Positions 1 through 10,186 of a DNA stretch of 15,427 nucleotides are shown here, piece after piece. The notes beneath the pieces are model-generated. The model made no database searches, was not told the DNA's origin, and saw only the letters and a list, made by a program, of their open reading frames with translations. The translations under genes and the position numbers were made by a program. Every line of letters starts with the position of its first letter. The stretch's first letter is position 1. The stretch is from an uncultured Pseudomonadales bacterium (lineage in GTDB: Bacteria; Pseudomonadota; Gammaproteobacteria; Pseudomonadales; Porticoccaceae): positions 1 to 15,427 of the forward strand of contig CAJQJT010000399.1 of NCBI GenBank assembly GCA_905478725.1, written 5' to 3'.

Positions 1-672
1 ATTCAGTCCAACGAACCCTACCTTTTAGCTCAATACGCACAGGCGCTATTTTTTGTTGATGCCAACCGTTTCTCGGATCGAGTAGTTGCGGCGTTGGACC
101 AGGCTTATGGTGCCGACTCCAAGAATCAAACCGTGTTGGGTCTCAAAGGTATTCAAGCGTTTCAAGAAGCGGATTACCAGCGCGCTATTCGTTATTGGCA
201 GGGCGCCGCTCTTGGGCTGAACCCCGCGGGTGACAGTTGGAAAGCGCTCCAGGGTGGAATTCAGCAGGCAGTGCAGTTGGCGGGTGAAGCGCCTGTGGCC
301 TCCACGGAAACGCCGGCAGACCTTGATGGGGTAACAGTGACCATCAATCTGAGCTTAGACCCCAGCATCGAGTTCACCCCAGAACAGTTAGTTTTTGTCG
401 CCATCATCGAAGCCGATGGCCCACCAATGCCACTGGCGGCGCGCAAGCTGGTGGCCAGTCAATTACCCCTCGAACTGATACTCAGTGATCGCGATGCGCT
501 GATGGCAGGCCGCAGTCTGGCGGACAAGAACATCAAAGTGCTGGCAAGGTTGTCCAGCACTGGCAGTGCCACTCCTCAGCAAGGTGATTGGCAGGTGATT
601 AGTGACGCGGTTGAGAGCAATTCCGCCGCACTTCAATTCTCTCTAGAGATTGCTTCGCCCTTCGTTGAGTAG
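1..672 (+). CDS. ccmI: Cytochrome c maturation protein CcmI, C-terminal part (5' end outside window)
   Basis: The frame is open from base 1 and ends in TAG at 670-672, giving 223 residues of a longer protein. An internal TTG at 94 is not the real start, because coding continues upstream of it. The first ~85 residues resemble the TPR region of CcmI/NrfG (paired helices, then an ADYQRAIRYW-like repeat). The rest matches the periplasmic C-terminal domain of CcmI: a VTVTINLSLDP strand, then LVFVAIIEADGPPMPLAARK, then LPLELILSDRDALMAGRSL. In the Ccm system this protein binds apocytochrome c and presents it to the haem-ligation complex in the periplasm. The N-terminal membrane segments lie outside the window. 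A terminator over the stop codon suggests it is the last gene of its operon. The call is confident at family level. Confidence 0.85.
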   Translation: MQSNEPYLLAQYAQALFFVDANRFSDRVVAALDQAYGADSKNQTVLGLKGIQAFQEADYQRAIRYWQGAALGLNPAGDSWKALQGGIQQAVQLAGEAPVASTETPADLDGVTVTINLSLDPSIEFTPEQLVFVAIIEADGPPMPLAARKLVASQLPLELILSDRDALMAGRSLADKNIKVLARLSSTGSATPQQGDWQVISDAVESNSAALQFSLEIASPFVE

Positions 673-681
673 GGCGTTTTT
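656..681 (+). terminator. Intrinsic terminator overlapping the ccmI stop codon
   Basis: CGCCCT (656-661) pairs perfectly with AGGGCG (671-676) across a 9-base loop, and five T follow at 677-681. The 3' arm contains the last bases of the TAG stop (670-672), so the hairpin is partly coding. The form is that of a Rho-independent terminator and it separates ccmI from smc. The stem is short but GC-rich. Confidence 0.6.
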
Positions 682-763
682 CCAAGCTATTTTAAAGCTC
701 CGCTGAATGCTTATGGACTTCAGTTGGCAGAGTATTTATTTCTGTTTTGTGTCAGTGCCTGAA

Positions 764-827
764 CGTGTAGAATAACGAGCAATTGTAGACAGTGATTGTT
801 TGATTTTAATTAAGCGCGTTCTACACG
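764..827. repeat. 9-bp inverted repeat flanking the presumed smc promoter
   Basis: CGTGTAGAA at 764-772 is the exact reverse complement of TTCTACACG at 819-827, with 46 bases between. The right arm is followed by six T (829-834), and TACACGA occurs again at 834-840 as a direct repeat of 822-828. The element could be a pair of operator half-sites or a weak long-loop stem. Function is not known; only the sequence symmetry is seen. Confidence 0.45.
783..810 (+). promoter_or_regulatory. Possible sigma70-like promoter for smc
   Basis: TTGTAG (783-788) and TTTAAT (805-810) are 16 bases apart, about 57 bases before the smc start. The -35 match is weak (3 of 6) and the -10 match is good (5 of 6). 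The gap after the ccmI terminator must hold a promoter for smc-zipA-ligA, but this exact placement is tentative. The elements lie inside the loop of the inverted repeat at 764-772/819-827. Confidence 0.3.
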
Positions 828-866
828 ATTTTTTACACGACTTATTACAGAAAAGACTGACTACCT

Positions 867-3800
867 ATGCGGCTTAAATCGATAAAACTGGCTGGATTTA
901 AATCCTTCGTTGATCCGACATCAGTCCATTTCCCCAGTAATCTCTGTGCCGTCGTCGGCCCCAATGGCTGTGGTAAATCGAATATTATCGATGCTGTTCG
1001 CTGGGTAATGGGCGAGAGCTCTGCAAAGAACCTCCGCGGCGAATCCATGACCGATGTCATCTTCAATGGCTCAGGCGGCCGCAAGCCTGTAGGCCAGGCC
1101 TCCATTGAATTGATCTTTGATAATTCCGACGGGCGCATCGTTGGTGAATACGCCTCCTACTCCGAAATCGGTATCAAGCGCAAAGTGACCCGTGATGGTC
1201 AATCTAACTATTATTTGAACGGCAGCAAATGTCGCCGCCGTGATATCACTGATATATTCTTGGGCACCGGTCTCGGGCCACGCAGCTATGCCATTATCGA
1301 GCAGGGTATGATCTCTCGCTTAATTGAAGCGCGTCCTGAAGAACTGCGCGTCTATATCGAAGAAGCCGCGGGCATTTCCAAATATAAAGAGCGTCGTCGT
1401 GACACGGAAAACCGTATTCGCCGCACCATGGAAAACCTTGAGCGCCTCACCGATATTCGCGATGAGTTAGGTCGCCAGTTGAGTCGCCTTGAGCGCCAGG
1501 CCAAAGCCGCGGAAAAATATTCCGAGTACAAAAAAGAAGAGCGTCAATTTTCAGCCGAGTTACTGGCCCTAAAGTGGCGTGGCTACAACGCCTCTGCCAC
1601 GGAGCAGAAGCACAAGATTGGCGAGTTGGAAATTGAGCGCGAGCGCATTGTCACTGAGCGCATCGGCTGTGATACCTCTATTGAAAAATTACGCACTCAG
1701 TCCACTGACCTCAATGACACCTTTAATGAGGTGCAGGGGCGCTTCTATAAAATCGGTGGCGATGTTGCCCGTATCGAACAGGCCATAGAACACGCCCAAC
1801 AGCGTGCATCGGAACTGCACAAAGATCTTGAGCAGACCGAGCGTAACTTTACCGAATCCGAACAGCACCTCAATGCCGATGTTCAAAAAGCCACTGGCTG
1901 GCAGGCAGAGTTTGATCAGCTGGCGCCGGCTCTGGAACTGGCTCTTGAAGCCGAGACGGTTTCAACGGAAACATTACAGGCTGCTGAAGAATCCATGCAG
2001 CAGTGGCAGCAGGCCTGGGACGAGTTTAATCAAACCTCTGCGGCCCCGCGTCAGCAAGCCGAAGTTCAGCAGTCCCGCATCCAACATCTTGAGCAGTTGA
2101 TGCGCCGCCTCAGCGAGCGTCATGAAAACCTTGCCACTGAAGCTAGCAGCTATTTAGCCAGCCCGGCTGAAGAAGAGATGGCACTGATTCAAGAGCAACT
2201 CAGTGACGCAGAACAGGCTCGTGAGAGCATCGAAAATCAGCGCGTCGAAAACAGCGCACAGATTGAAACCGCCCGCACCAGCGTCAAACAGTTCAGTGTT
2301 GAGTTGGATCAGGCCCGCAGTCAGCAGCAGAGTTTGAACGGCCGACGCGCTTCTCTTGAAGCCCTGCAGCAAGCCGCGATGGGCGACGATGCAGAAAAAA
2401 AATGGCTCGATTCAAAAGGTCTGGGCTCTAACCCGCGACTTGTGGATTCGGTTAAGCCAGACGATGGTTGGGAAGTGGCTGCCGAGACTGTATTGGGTAG
2501 CTATCTACAGGCTGTGGCCGTGGACGATGTGGTGGCCAATATTGGCCTACTCGAGGACTTTAAAAAGGGCGAGTTGTTGCTGATTGGTAAAACCGGTCAA
2601 GCGGCTGCTAGCGGTAACAAAGCCAAACTGCTTAGTGATCTGGTCGGCGGCGATGCTGTGCAGGGGCTGTTAGGCAATATTTATGCAGCCGAAACCTTAG
2701 CTGAAGCAGTCGCCTTGCAGCCGTCGCTGTCGCCGATCGAATCAGTTGTCACCCAGGATGGTATATGGCTGGGCAATAATTGGTTGCGGGTTGCGCGAGA
2801 CAAAGATGCCACCGCCGGGGTCTTGAAGCGCAAGCAAGAGTTACTCAGCATTGGTGAGCAGAAGCAGGCTCTAGATGCACAGATTGACGAATTGGAAACA
2901 CAGCGTCAAAGCAATGAAAATAAGCTTCAGGAACTGGAGGCACAGCGTCAGGAAATTGCTGGCAGTGTCGCTCAGCAGCAGAGCACCTATGCCGATCTGC
3001 GTTCTAAACTCAGTGGTTTTCAGGTTCAGATCGAGCAGCTTAAGGCGCGCAAAGAACGTGCCGATAAAGAGCTTGCCGAAGTTCACCAGCAACAGCAGCT
3101 GGAGCAGGAGAACTTAGCTGAAGCGCGACAGTTACTGCAGCAGTCCATCGAAAAGATGGAAGCAGACACCGAGCGACGTGAAACATTGGTCGAACAGCGT
3201 GAAGGTTTTCGTGAGCATCTGGACACAACCAGGCAGAAGGCTCGCCAAGATCGCGATCAGCGTCATGACTTAGCGGTTCGTGAAGGCTCATTGAGCACTC
3301 AGCTAAGCTCTATTCTCGAGGGTATTGAGCGACTTAAGATTCAGGTGGCGAGACTGCAAGAGCGTCGCACCCAGCTTCGAGAAGCCTTTGACATCAAAGA
3401 TGATCCATCTGACAAGTACCAACTTGAGCTGGAAGAAAAGCTTGAGTTAAGGCTCACCATCGAAGGAGAGCTGAACACCGCTCGCACAGAGATGGAAGAA
3501 GTCGACCATGAGATGCGCAAGCAAGAAAAGCAGCGCAGCGAGCGCGAAGAGCAATTACAGGAAGTGAGTGGCCGCTTGGAAACTCAGCGTATTGCCGCCC
3601 AAGAGATCACGACTCTAAGTCGCACCATTGAAGAACAGATCGTTGAGAAGAACGGCGATCTTGAGACCTTGCTGGAAAATCTCGCCGAAGATGCCGAGAT
3701 GGTTGATTGGGAAGAGCAACTGCAGTTGATAGGCAATCGTATCAATCGTCTGGGCCCGATTAATCTGGCGGCCATTGACGAGTACAAGATTGAATCTGAA

Positions 3801-4364
3801 CGCAAAGATTACCTGGATACCCAGAACGCTGAACTCGAAGAAGCCATGGATACGTTGAAAACGGCGATCCAAAAAATCGACCGCGAGACTCGTACCCGCT
3901 TTAAAGAAACCTTTGAGTTGGTGAACAAGAATATCCAAGAACTGTTCCCGAAACTCTTTGGTGGCGGCCACGCCTACTTAGAACTGACCGGCGACGACCT
4001 GCTTGATACTGGCGTTACCCTGATGGCCAGACCTCCGGGTAAAAAGAATGCCTCGATTCAGTTGCTCTCCGGTGGTGAAAAAGCACTCACCGCCATTGCT
4101 ATGGTATTTGCTATATTCAGACTTAATCCGGCACCTTTTTGTATGCTTGACGAAGTGGATGCTCCCTTGGATGATGCCAATGTGGGTCGCTACGCAGCTA
4201 TGGTTAAAGAGATGTCCGACCAGGTACAGTTTATCTTTATCACCCACAACAAGATTTCAATGGAAGCGGCCAATCAGTTAATGGGCGTAACCATGCATGA
4301 ACCTGGCGTCTCGCGCTTAGTCAGTGTTGATGTCAATCAGGCCGCCGAATTGGCGGATGCCTGA
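867..4364 (+). CDS. smc: Chromosome partition protein SMC
   Basis: The 1165-residue length is typical for bacterial SMC ATPases, which with ScpA and ScpB compact and help segregate the nucleoid. The N-terminal head starts MRLKSIKLAGFKSF and carries the Walker A motif GPNGCGKS at residues 31-38. A long charged, Gln/Glu-rich coiled coil (about 170-500) leads into the hinge (about 510-650, around WLDSKGLG and GWEVAAETVLGSYLQAV). A second coiled coil runs to about 990, including the conserved LGPINL at 962-967. The C-terminal head holds the ABC signature LSGGE (1067-1071) and Walker B with the catalytic pair D1095-E1096. All ATPase motifs look intact. Possession of SMC rather than MukB fits a Pseudomonas-type gammaproteobacterium. 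It probably heads a transcription unit with zipA and ligA. Confidence 0.97.
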   Translation: MRLKSIKLAGFKSFVDPTSVHFPSNLCAVVGPNGCGKSNIIDAVRWVMGESSAKNLRGESMTDVIFNGSGGRKPVGQASIELIFDNSDGRIVGEYASYSEIGIKRKVTRDGQSNYYLNGSKCRRRDITDIFLGTGLGPRSYAIIEQGMISRLIEARPEELRVYIEEAAGISKYKERRRDTENRIRRTMENLERLTDIRDELGRQLSRLERQAKAAEKYSEYKKEERQFSAELLALKWRGYNASATEQKHKIGELEIERERIVTERIGCDTSIEKLRTQSTDLNDTFNEVQGRFYKIGGDVARIEQAIEHAQQRASELHKDLEQTERNFTESEQHLNADVQKATGWQAEFDQLAPALELALEAETVSTETLQAAEESMQQWQQAWDEFNQTSAAPRQQAEVQQSRIQHLEQLMRRLSERHENLATEASSYLASPAEEEMALIQEQLSDAEQARESIENQRVENSAQIETARTSVKQFSVELDQARSQQQSLNGRRASLEALQQAAMGDDAEKKWLDSKGLGSNPRLVDSVKPDDGWEVAAETVLGSYLQAVAVDDVVANIGLLEDFKKGELLLIGKTGQAAASGNKAKLLSDLVGGDAVQGLLGNIYAAETLAEAVALQPSLSPIESVVTQDGIWLGNNWLRVARDKDATAGVLKRKQELLSIGEQKQALDAQIDELETQRQSNENKLQELEAQRQEIAGSVAQQQSTYADLRSKLSGFQVQIEQLKARKERADKELAEVHQQQQLEQENLAEARQLLQQSIEKMEADTERRETLVEQREGFREHLDTTRQKARQDRDQRHDLAVREGSLSTQLSSILEGIERLKIQVARLQERRTQLREAFDIKDDPSDKYQLELEEKLELRLTIEGELNTARTEMEEVDHEMRKQEKQRSEREEQLQEVSGRLETQRIAAQEITTLSRTIEEQIVEKNGDLETLLENLAEDAEMVDWEEQLQLIGNRINRLGPINLAAIDEYKIESERKDYLDTQNAELEEAMDTLKTAIQKIDRETRTRFKETFELVNKNIQELFPKLFGGGHAYLELTGDDLLDTGVTLMARPPGKKNASIQLLSGGEKALTAIAMVFAIFRLNPAPFCMLDEVDAPLDDANVGRYAAMVKEMSDQVQFIFITHNKISMEAANQLMGVTMHEPGVSRLVSVDVNQAAELADA

Positions 4365-4466
4365 TAGTAGAAGCAACGTTTTAATGGAGTAGTGAGCTGG
4401 GCGGATCAATCACTGAAAAGCGATTACCCGGTATATAAAAATGATATTTTTTGAGTAGCTGTCTTT

Positions 4467-5303
4467 ATGGATGTAATTGGCCCAAGAGAAGTTTTAATCG
4501 CCGTAGGTCTGCTAGTTTTACTGGCAGTAGTATTGGACGGCGCACGGCGGATAAAACAGCATCGCTATGAAAACCTTCATATGTCGTCACGAAAGTTACA
4601 GAAAAATTCTCGTGCTGATGATGACTTTGATGACCTTCTAAATGACAGCCAGTTTCCCTCTGGCGGTTCGCGCATAGTCGGCATCCGTGACGAAAAAGAT
4701 ATTCAGCAGGTCGAGGAAAATTTACGCCGGGCTTTGGCGAACAAGCCGGACTTTGGCCATAAGCAGCCTAAGCAAGAACAGTTTGAACTCAATGAACAGC
4801 CGGCTGCCAGTGCTAGAGTTCCGGCTAAGCCAGCCAAATCCGCTGCGCCCGCGCCGACTAGAGCCGCCTCAGCACAGCAGCAGATATTAGTGATGCACCT
4901 TATGGCACCGAAGGGCGAGATGCTTATTGGCCGACAGCTTCAAGAAGCTGCGCTCAATGTTGGCCTTCGTTATGGCGAATCAAAAATATTTCAGCGTCAT
5001 CTCCATGAAGACGGTTCTGGAGAGGTCTTGTTTAGCATGGCCAATCTAGTCAACCCTGGTACCTTTGACCTGAAAACCATAGAGCAGATGACCACTCCAG
5101 GTGTCACACTATTTATGGCTCTGGACGATATAGAAGACCCCGTTTCTGCCTTCGACATTATGATCGAGTCGGTGGATAGTATGGCTGCAGTGATGAGCCT
5201 CAGCGTACTCGATGAAACGCGCAGTTCCATGACTCGTCAGACCATCGATCATTATCGGCAGCGCGCCCGTGACGTTTCTTTTCGCCGCAGTCAGGGTCAA
5301 TGA
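4467..5303 (+). CDS. zipA: Cell division protein ZipA
   Basis: ZipA anchors the FtsZ ring to the inner membrane during early division. This 278-residue protein shows the full layout. There is a very short periplasmic N-terminus and one hydrophobic helix (about 8-24) followed by basic residues (ARRIKQHR). A charged then Pro/Ala-rich linker (about 40-135) leads to a globular C-terminal domain (about 138-272) beginning QQILVMHLMAPKGEMLIGRQL, which matches the FtsZ-binding fold of the family. Its place 102 bp after smc and 16 bp before ligA is the usual gammaproteobacterial order. The ATG at 4467 puts the membrane helix right at the N-terminus as expected, although the ribosome binding site before it is weak. 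Confidence 0.93.
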   Translation: MDVIGPREVLIAVGLLVLLAVVLDGARRIKQHRYENLHMSSRKLQKNSRADDDFDDLLNDSQFPSGGSRIVGIRDEKDIQQVEENLRRALANKPDFGHKQPKQEQFELNEQPAASARVPAKPAKSAAPAPTRAASAQQQILVMHLMAPKGEMLIGRQLQEAALNVGLRYGESKIFQRHLHEDGSGEVLFSMANLVNPGTFDLKTIEQMTTPGVTLFMALDDIEDPVSAFDIMIESVDSMAAVMSLSVLDETRSSMTRQTIDHYRQRARDVSFRRSQGQ

Positions 5304-5319
5304 TCACAAGGATATTTAA

Positions 5320-7378
<2,059 letters not shown>

Positions 7379-7427
7379 CCCACAGGTAAGCGTATTTAAG
7401 TAGTAATCGTGATTTAAGGAGAGAGAG

Positions 7428-7853
7428 ATGAACATAGATGTTCGCAGTGAGTCAGTGGTCTACGGCTGCATAAAATATATTGCCAATGAAGAGCTGATTA
7501 AACAGCGCCGCAGCAACCGTGATGCCATGCAGTCACTGCCCTCAGCTGAGACCTGGAGTCTGGTCAATCGGGAGATGTTTTCACTCACCGTACCCAGTAC
7601 CACAGATCTGAGTCTGGCCACCGAAGTGGTGCATTTTGGTGCTTCTTATCAGGGTGTTGAGCACGAGTGGACCTATTGGCTTGAACAGTTTGAGTCGCTG
7701 CTGCGTAAGATGTACTGGGTCAGTGCCACAGTGCATTTAGAAACTGAAATGTCCGGCCTGCACAGCTTTGTCTTTGCTACCGACGGCTTCTGCCATGAAC
7801 CAGAGCGCTCGGATATTCAGATCCGCTGTGAATGGGTTAAAGAGACAGCCTAG
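7428..7853 (+). CDS. Hypothetical protein, 141 residues, family not recognised
   Basis: A strong ribosome binding site (AAGGAGA, 7416-7422) precedes the ATG, so this is very probably a real gene. The product has no signal peptide or membrane helix and should be cytoplasmic. It is acidic to neutral, with a basic patch near residues 25-31 (KQRRSNR). The second half is rich in aromatics (EHEWTYWLEQF, LLRKMYWVSATVHLETEM), suggesting mixed alpha/beta structure. Cysteines at about 14, 122 and 133 form no metal-binding spacing that I recognise. It sits 74 bp after ligA and 41 bp before a small membrane protein gene. I do not recognise a family and assign no function. Confidence 0.7.
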   Translation: MNIDVRSESVVYGCIKYIANEELIKQRRSNRDAMQSLPSAETWSLVNREMFSLTVPSTTDLSLATEVVHFGASYQGVEHEWTYWLEQFESLLRKMYWVSATVHLETEMSGLHSFVFATDGFCHEPERSDIQIRCEWVKETA

Positions 7854-7861
7854 ACCTGACA

Positions 7862-7867
7862 TATAAT
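7862..7867 (+). promoter_or_regulatory. Possible -10 element upstream of the small membrane protein gene
   Basis: A perfect TATAAT sits 27 bases before the preferred TTG start at 7895. No good -35 box lies at the usual distance; the nearest, TTAAAG at 7837-7842, is 19 bases upstream. It may be an internal promoter for the small membrane protein and the transporter, but the support is only the -10. Confidence 0.25.
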
Positions 7868-7894
7868 TCGAACGATTAATTGGGGTACGAACCT

Positions 7895-8116
7895 TTGAAG
7901 GCAACGGCGAAAAAAATAATCAGACAGCGTTCGGCTTGGCTGGCGTCTATGTTTGGCTGCGCGGCCTTCTTGCTGATGGCAGTGAAGCTTTACAATGTGT
8001 CCCTCAGTAGCCTCGCCTCCAACCTCGTTATTGTCTTGCTGATGCTGGCAGTTATTGTCGGTGCCGCTGCGGCACTTGGCTGGGTTATAGCTCGCTTTAG
8101 AATGCGTCGTAAATAA
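7895..8116 (+). CDS. Small two-helix membrane protein, function unknown
   Basis: From the TTG at 7895 the product is 73 residues. It has a basic N-terminus (KATAKKIIRQR), two hydrophobic helices (about 15-30 and 39-63) joined by a short loop, and a basic tail (RFRMRRK). A GGGG at 7882-7885 stands 9 bases before this TTG and decides the start. A TTG at 7880 would add five residues but has no ribosome binding site, and an ATG at 7949 would remove the basic N-terminus. By the positive-inside rule both ends should face the cytoplasm. Its stop TAA (8114-8116) touches the TTG of the following transporter in the same frame, so the two are at least translationally coupled. No family is recognised. 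Confidence 0.6.
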   Translation: MKATAKKIIRQRSAWLASMFGCAAFLLMAVKLYNVSLSSLASNLVIVLLMLAVIVGAAAALGWVIARFRMRRK

Positions 8117-9391
8117 TTGTCCACTCCAGCCTCTTCAACTCAAACATTCTCTTTCCGTCACTACCTCGCGACCATTGGCAGTAGCAATCTGGCCATGGGT
8201 CTGCATGCGGTGCTCTATCCCTGGCTAGTTGTCGGTGTGCTGAACGAATCCCCCAGTCGTCTGGGTCTGGCTCAGCTTGCGGTATTACTGCCCAACCTAC
8301 TCTTTATATTGCCGGGTGGTGTGATTTCCGATCGCCGTCATCGCGGCACCTGGCTGTCACGTCTTTATATGCTTTACACGCTGCCCATTGCACTGCTGCT
8401 GGGGGCGATTATTTATGATCAGCTGACCTTCACTGTGTTGATTCTGTTTGGTATGGCCTTCGGCACGGTTTCGGCATTCGTTCAGCCTGCCCGGGAAAGC
8501 TTGCTGGGGTATGCGTCTCAGACGCTGATGCACCAGGCCGTGGCCAAAGTGGTGATGATCCAGTTTATTGCCCAGGGCATTGGCTTTGCCATCGCCGGTC
8601 AGTTGGAAGGCTTGGGGCTGGCTGTGATGTTGGTACTTCAGCTATGTATGTTTTTACTCAGCTCGCTGCTCATTAAACGCAGTCATCCTGAGATGGCTGT
8701 GGATGAGACCATAGTGCCGGTAGAGGTTAGTGATAAACCTGCCCCACGCAAAAGTCTCAAGGAGTTGCGTGCTGGCTTTGCATTGTTCACTTCGGATACA
8801 ACGCTGCTGCATCTGTTGTTGTTGGTCTCAGCCACGGGCTTCCTGGCCTTTGGTGTCTATCTGGTGGGTATGCCGCTGTTGGCTAGAGAAGGTTATCAGG
8901 GCGGGGCAGGGCTGTTCGCATTGATGCAGGTGAGTTTTACCCTGGGTATAGTCGCGGCTAATTTTTCCGTGAGTCGCCAGAAGGACACCTTTAAGCGCCC
9001 CGGTCGATTAATGATTATTAGCTTTTTGGGTCGCGGCTCGCTGGTGTTCTTTATCGCGCTACTGCCGAATTTCTGGCTGTTATTTCCAATCATTTTTGCC
9101 TGGGGGGCGTTCTCTGGGCTGTCTATGACATTGGGTCGAACTATTCTGCACAATCAGGTTCCCCATTCTCATCGCTCCCGTGCTGCCTCGGTCTATCAGC
9201 TGTGTCTGTTTGGCGGTGCGCCACTGGGTGCCTGGGTCTGTGGTTATGCCATCGAGCATACGGGACTGGCGCCCACCTTTGCGGTGATCGCCGTTTTAAC
9301 ATTGTTGGTCTCGGTACTGGCTGCGGCGTTCTCCCCGCTCTGGTCACTCAAGGCTAAAGATCCAGCTGTAGACCTTGCTACAGACCACTAA
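8117..9391 (+). CDS. Major facilitator superfamily (MFS) transporter, substrate unknown
   Basis: The 424-residue product has about 12 hydrophobic segments. An MFS motif-A-like loop GGVISDRRHRG (about 67-77) lies between helices 2 and 3, and a charged central cytoplasmic loop (about 188-220) separates the halves. The start FRHYLATIGSSNLAMG is usual for the MFS_3-like exporter-type families, which makes efflux of a small molecule likely, but no substrate can be read from the sequence. The start is the TTG immediately after the stop of the small membrane gene. It places the first helix near residue 17, as expected, although no clear ribosome binding site is seen. The 3' end overlaps the convergent methyltransferase gene by 14 bp. 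Confidence 0.85.
   Translation: MSTPASSTQTFSFRHYLATIGSSNLAMGLHAVLYPWLVVGVLNESPSRLGLAQLAVLLPNLLFILPGGVISDRRHRGTWLSRLYMLYTLPIALLLGAIIYDQLTFTVLILFGMAFGTVSAFVQPARESLLGYASQTLMHQAVAKVVMIQFIAQGIGFAIAGQLEGLGLAVMLVLQLCMFLLSSLLIKRSHPEMAVDETIVPVEVSDKPAPRKSLKELRAGFALFTSDTTLLHLLLLVSATGFLAFGVYLVGMPLLAREGYQGGAGLFALMQVSFTLGIVAANFSVSRQKDTFKRPGRLMIISFLGRGSLVFFIALLPNFWLLFPIIFAWGAFSGLSMTLGRTILHNQVPHSHRSRAASVYQLCLFGGAPLGAWVCGYAIEHTGLAPTFAVIAVLTLLVSVLAAAFSPLWSLKAKDPAVDLATDH
9366..9383. other. Short stem over the convergent stop codons
   Basis: CTGTAG (9366-9371) pairs with CTACAG (9378-9383) across a 6-base loop. It lies at the tail-to-tail junction of the transporter and the RNA methyltransferase and contains the methyltransferase stop (9378-9380). 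There is no T run on either strand, so it is at most a weak transcription end or processing structure. Confidence 0.25.
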
Positions 9392-10154
9392 AGGCGATTA
9401 ATGCTGCGGTGATAGCCACATTCAATGACTCAACGCCATTTGCCATGGGAATTCCCACTCGGTGCTTACTCAGGGCCGCAATCTCTTTACTGACACCCTC
9501 AGTCTCATTGCCCAGGACATAGATAATCGGTGCCTGAGGCTTGAATTCCGCCAGCGGTGTCGCCTGATGGGATGACAATGTGCAGACTTCAAAACCTTTT
9601 TCAATGAAGGCTGGCAGTGCCTTAGCCAGCGAATCACAGCGCAGTATATTGCCTTTAAAAACCGTCCCAGCACTGGCCTTGATAACCAGGGCCGAGATGT
9701 CGGCACAGCCTTTACTGGGCAGTAACAGGCCGTAGGCTGGACTGGCGGTAATACTGCGAATAATCATGCCGAGATTCTGTGGATTAGTGATGCCATCCAC
9801 AGCAATCAGCGGCCGCTGGTTCGTTGTGGGCAGCTGCTCCAGAGCCTGTTTGTAGGGCTGATAGCCGGCGCTGTGAATATCACAGGCAACACCCTGATCC
9901 TGTTTACTATTGCGCGAGATGCGCGCCAGCTGTTCACGGCTGTGATAGCAGATTTCAATATTGCGCTGAGCGGCCAAGGTTTTAATCTGATCGACAATGC
10001 CACCACCGCGGTTGGACTCAGCCAGATGCAGACGAAAAACTTCCAGTGAGCGGTCGGCTAAAATCTCATACACCGGTTTGCGCCCAAAAACGGTAATCAG
10101 GCGGTCATAGGCGGATTTGCGTGCCAGGTATTCGGGGCTGTCGGTTTGGTTCAT
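9378..10154 (-). CDS. SpoU/TrmH-family RNA 2'-O-methyltransferase
   Basis: The 258-residue product carries all three SPOUT signature motifs. Motif 1 is NPQNLGMIIR (124-133) with Asn127 and Arg133, motif 2 is LGNETEG (214-220), and motif 3 is ESLNVAITA (242-250). The N-terminal ~100 residues, with FGRKPVYEIL and CYHSREQLARIS, resemble the SpoU substrate-binding domain of RlmB-like enzymes. Such proteins transfer a methyl group from S-adenosylmethionine to a ribose 2'-OH in rRNA or tRNA, using a trefoil-knot fold as a dimer. Which RNA position it modifies cannot be decided here; it looks less like canonical RlmB than like the wider TrmH group. It lies 32 bp after the DUF2520 gene in the same direction and may share its transcript. 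Confidence 0.88.
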   Translation of the reverse strand: MNQTDSPEYLARKSAYDRLITVFGRKPVYEILADRSLEVFRLHLAESNRGGGIVDQIKTLAAQRNIEICYHSREQLARISRNSKQDQGVACDIHSAGYQPYKQALEQLPTTNQRPLIAVDGITNPQNLGMIIRSITASPAYGLLLPSKGCADISALVIKASAGTVFKGNILRCDSLAKALPAFIEKGFEVCTLSSHQATPLAEFKPQAPIIYVLGNETEGVSKEIAALSKHRVGIPMANGVESLNVAITAALIAFSGL

Positions 10155-10186
10155 AAGATTCTATTCAGTCGCGGTTATTGATGCAG

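Noticed and set aside
94..672. Reading the first gene as a complete 192-residue protein from TTG at 94
   Set aside because: The frame is open to base 1 and the upstream codons continue the TPR-like pattern, so the gene is cut by the window edge.
3615..3971. A 118-codon open frame on the minus strand inside smc
   Set aside because: It is the antisense shadow of the second coiled coil and C-terminal head of SMC; long shadows are expected opposite such codon use.
4342..4356. CCGCC/GGCGG stem near the end of smc as a terminator
   Set aside because: It is inside the coding region and no T run follows.
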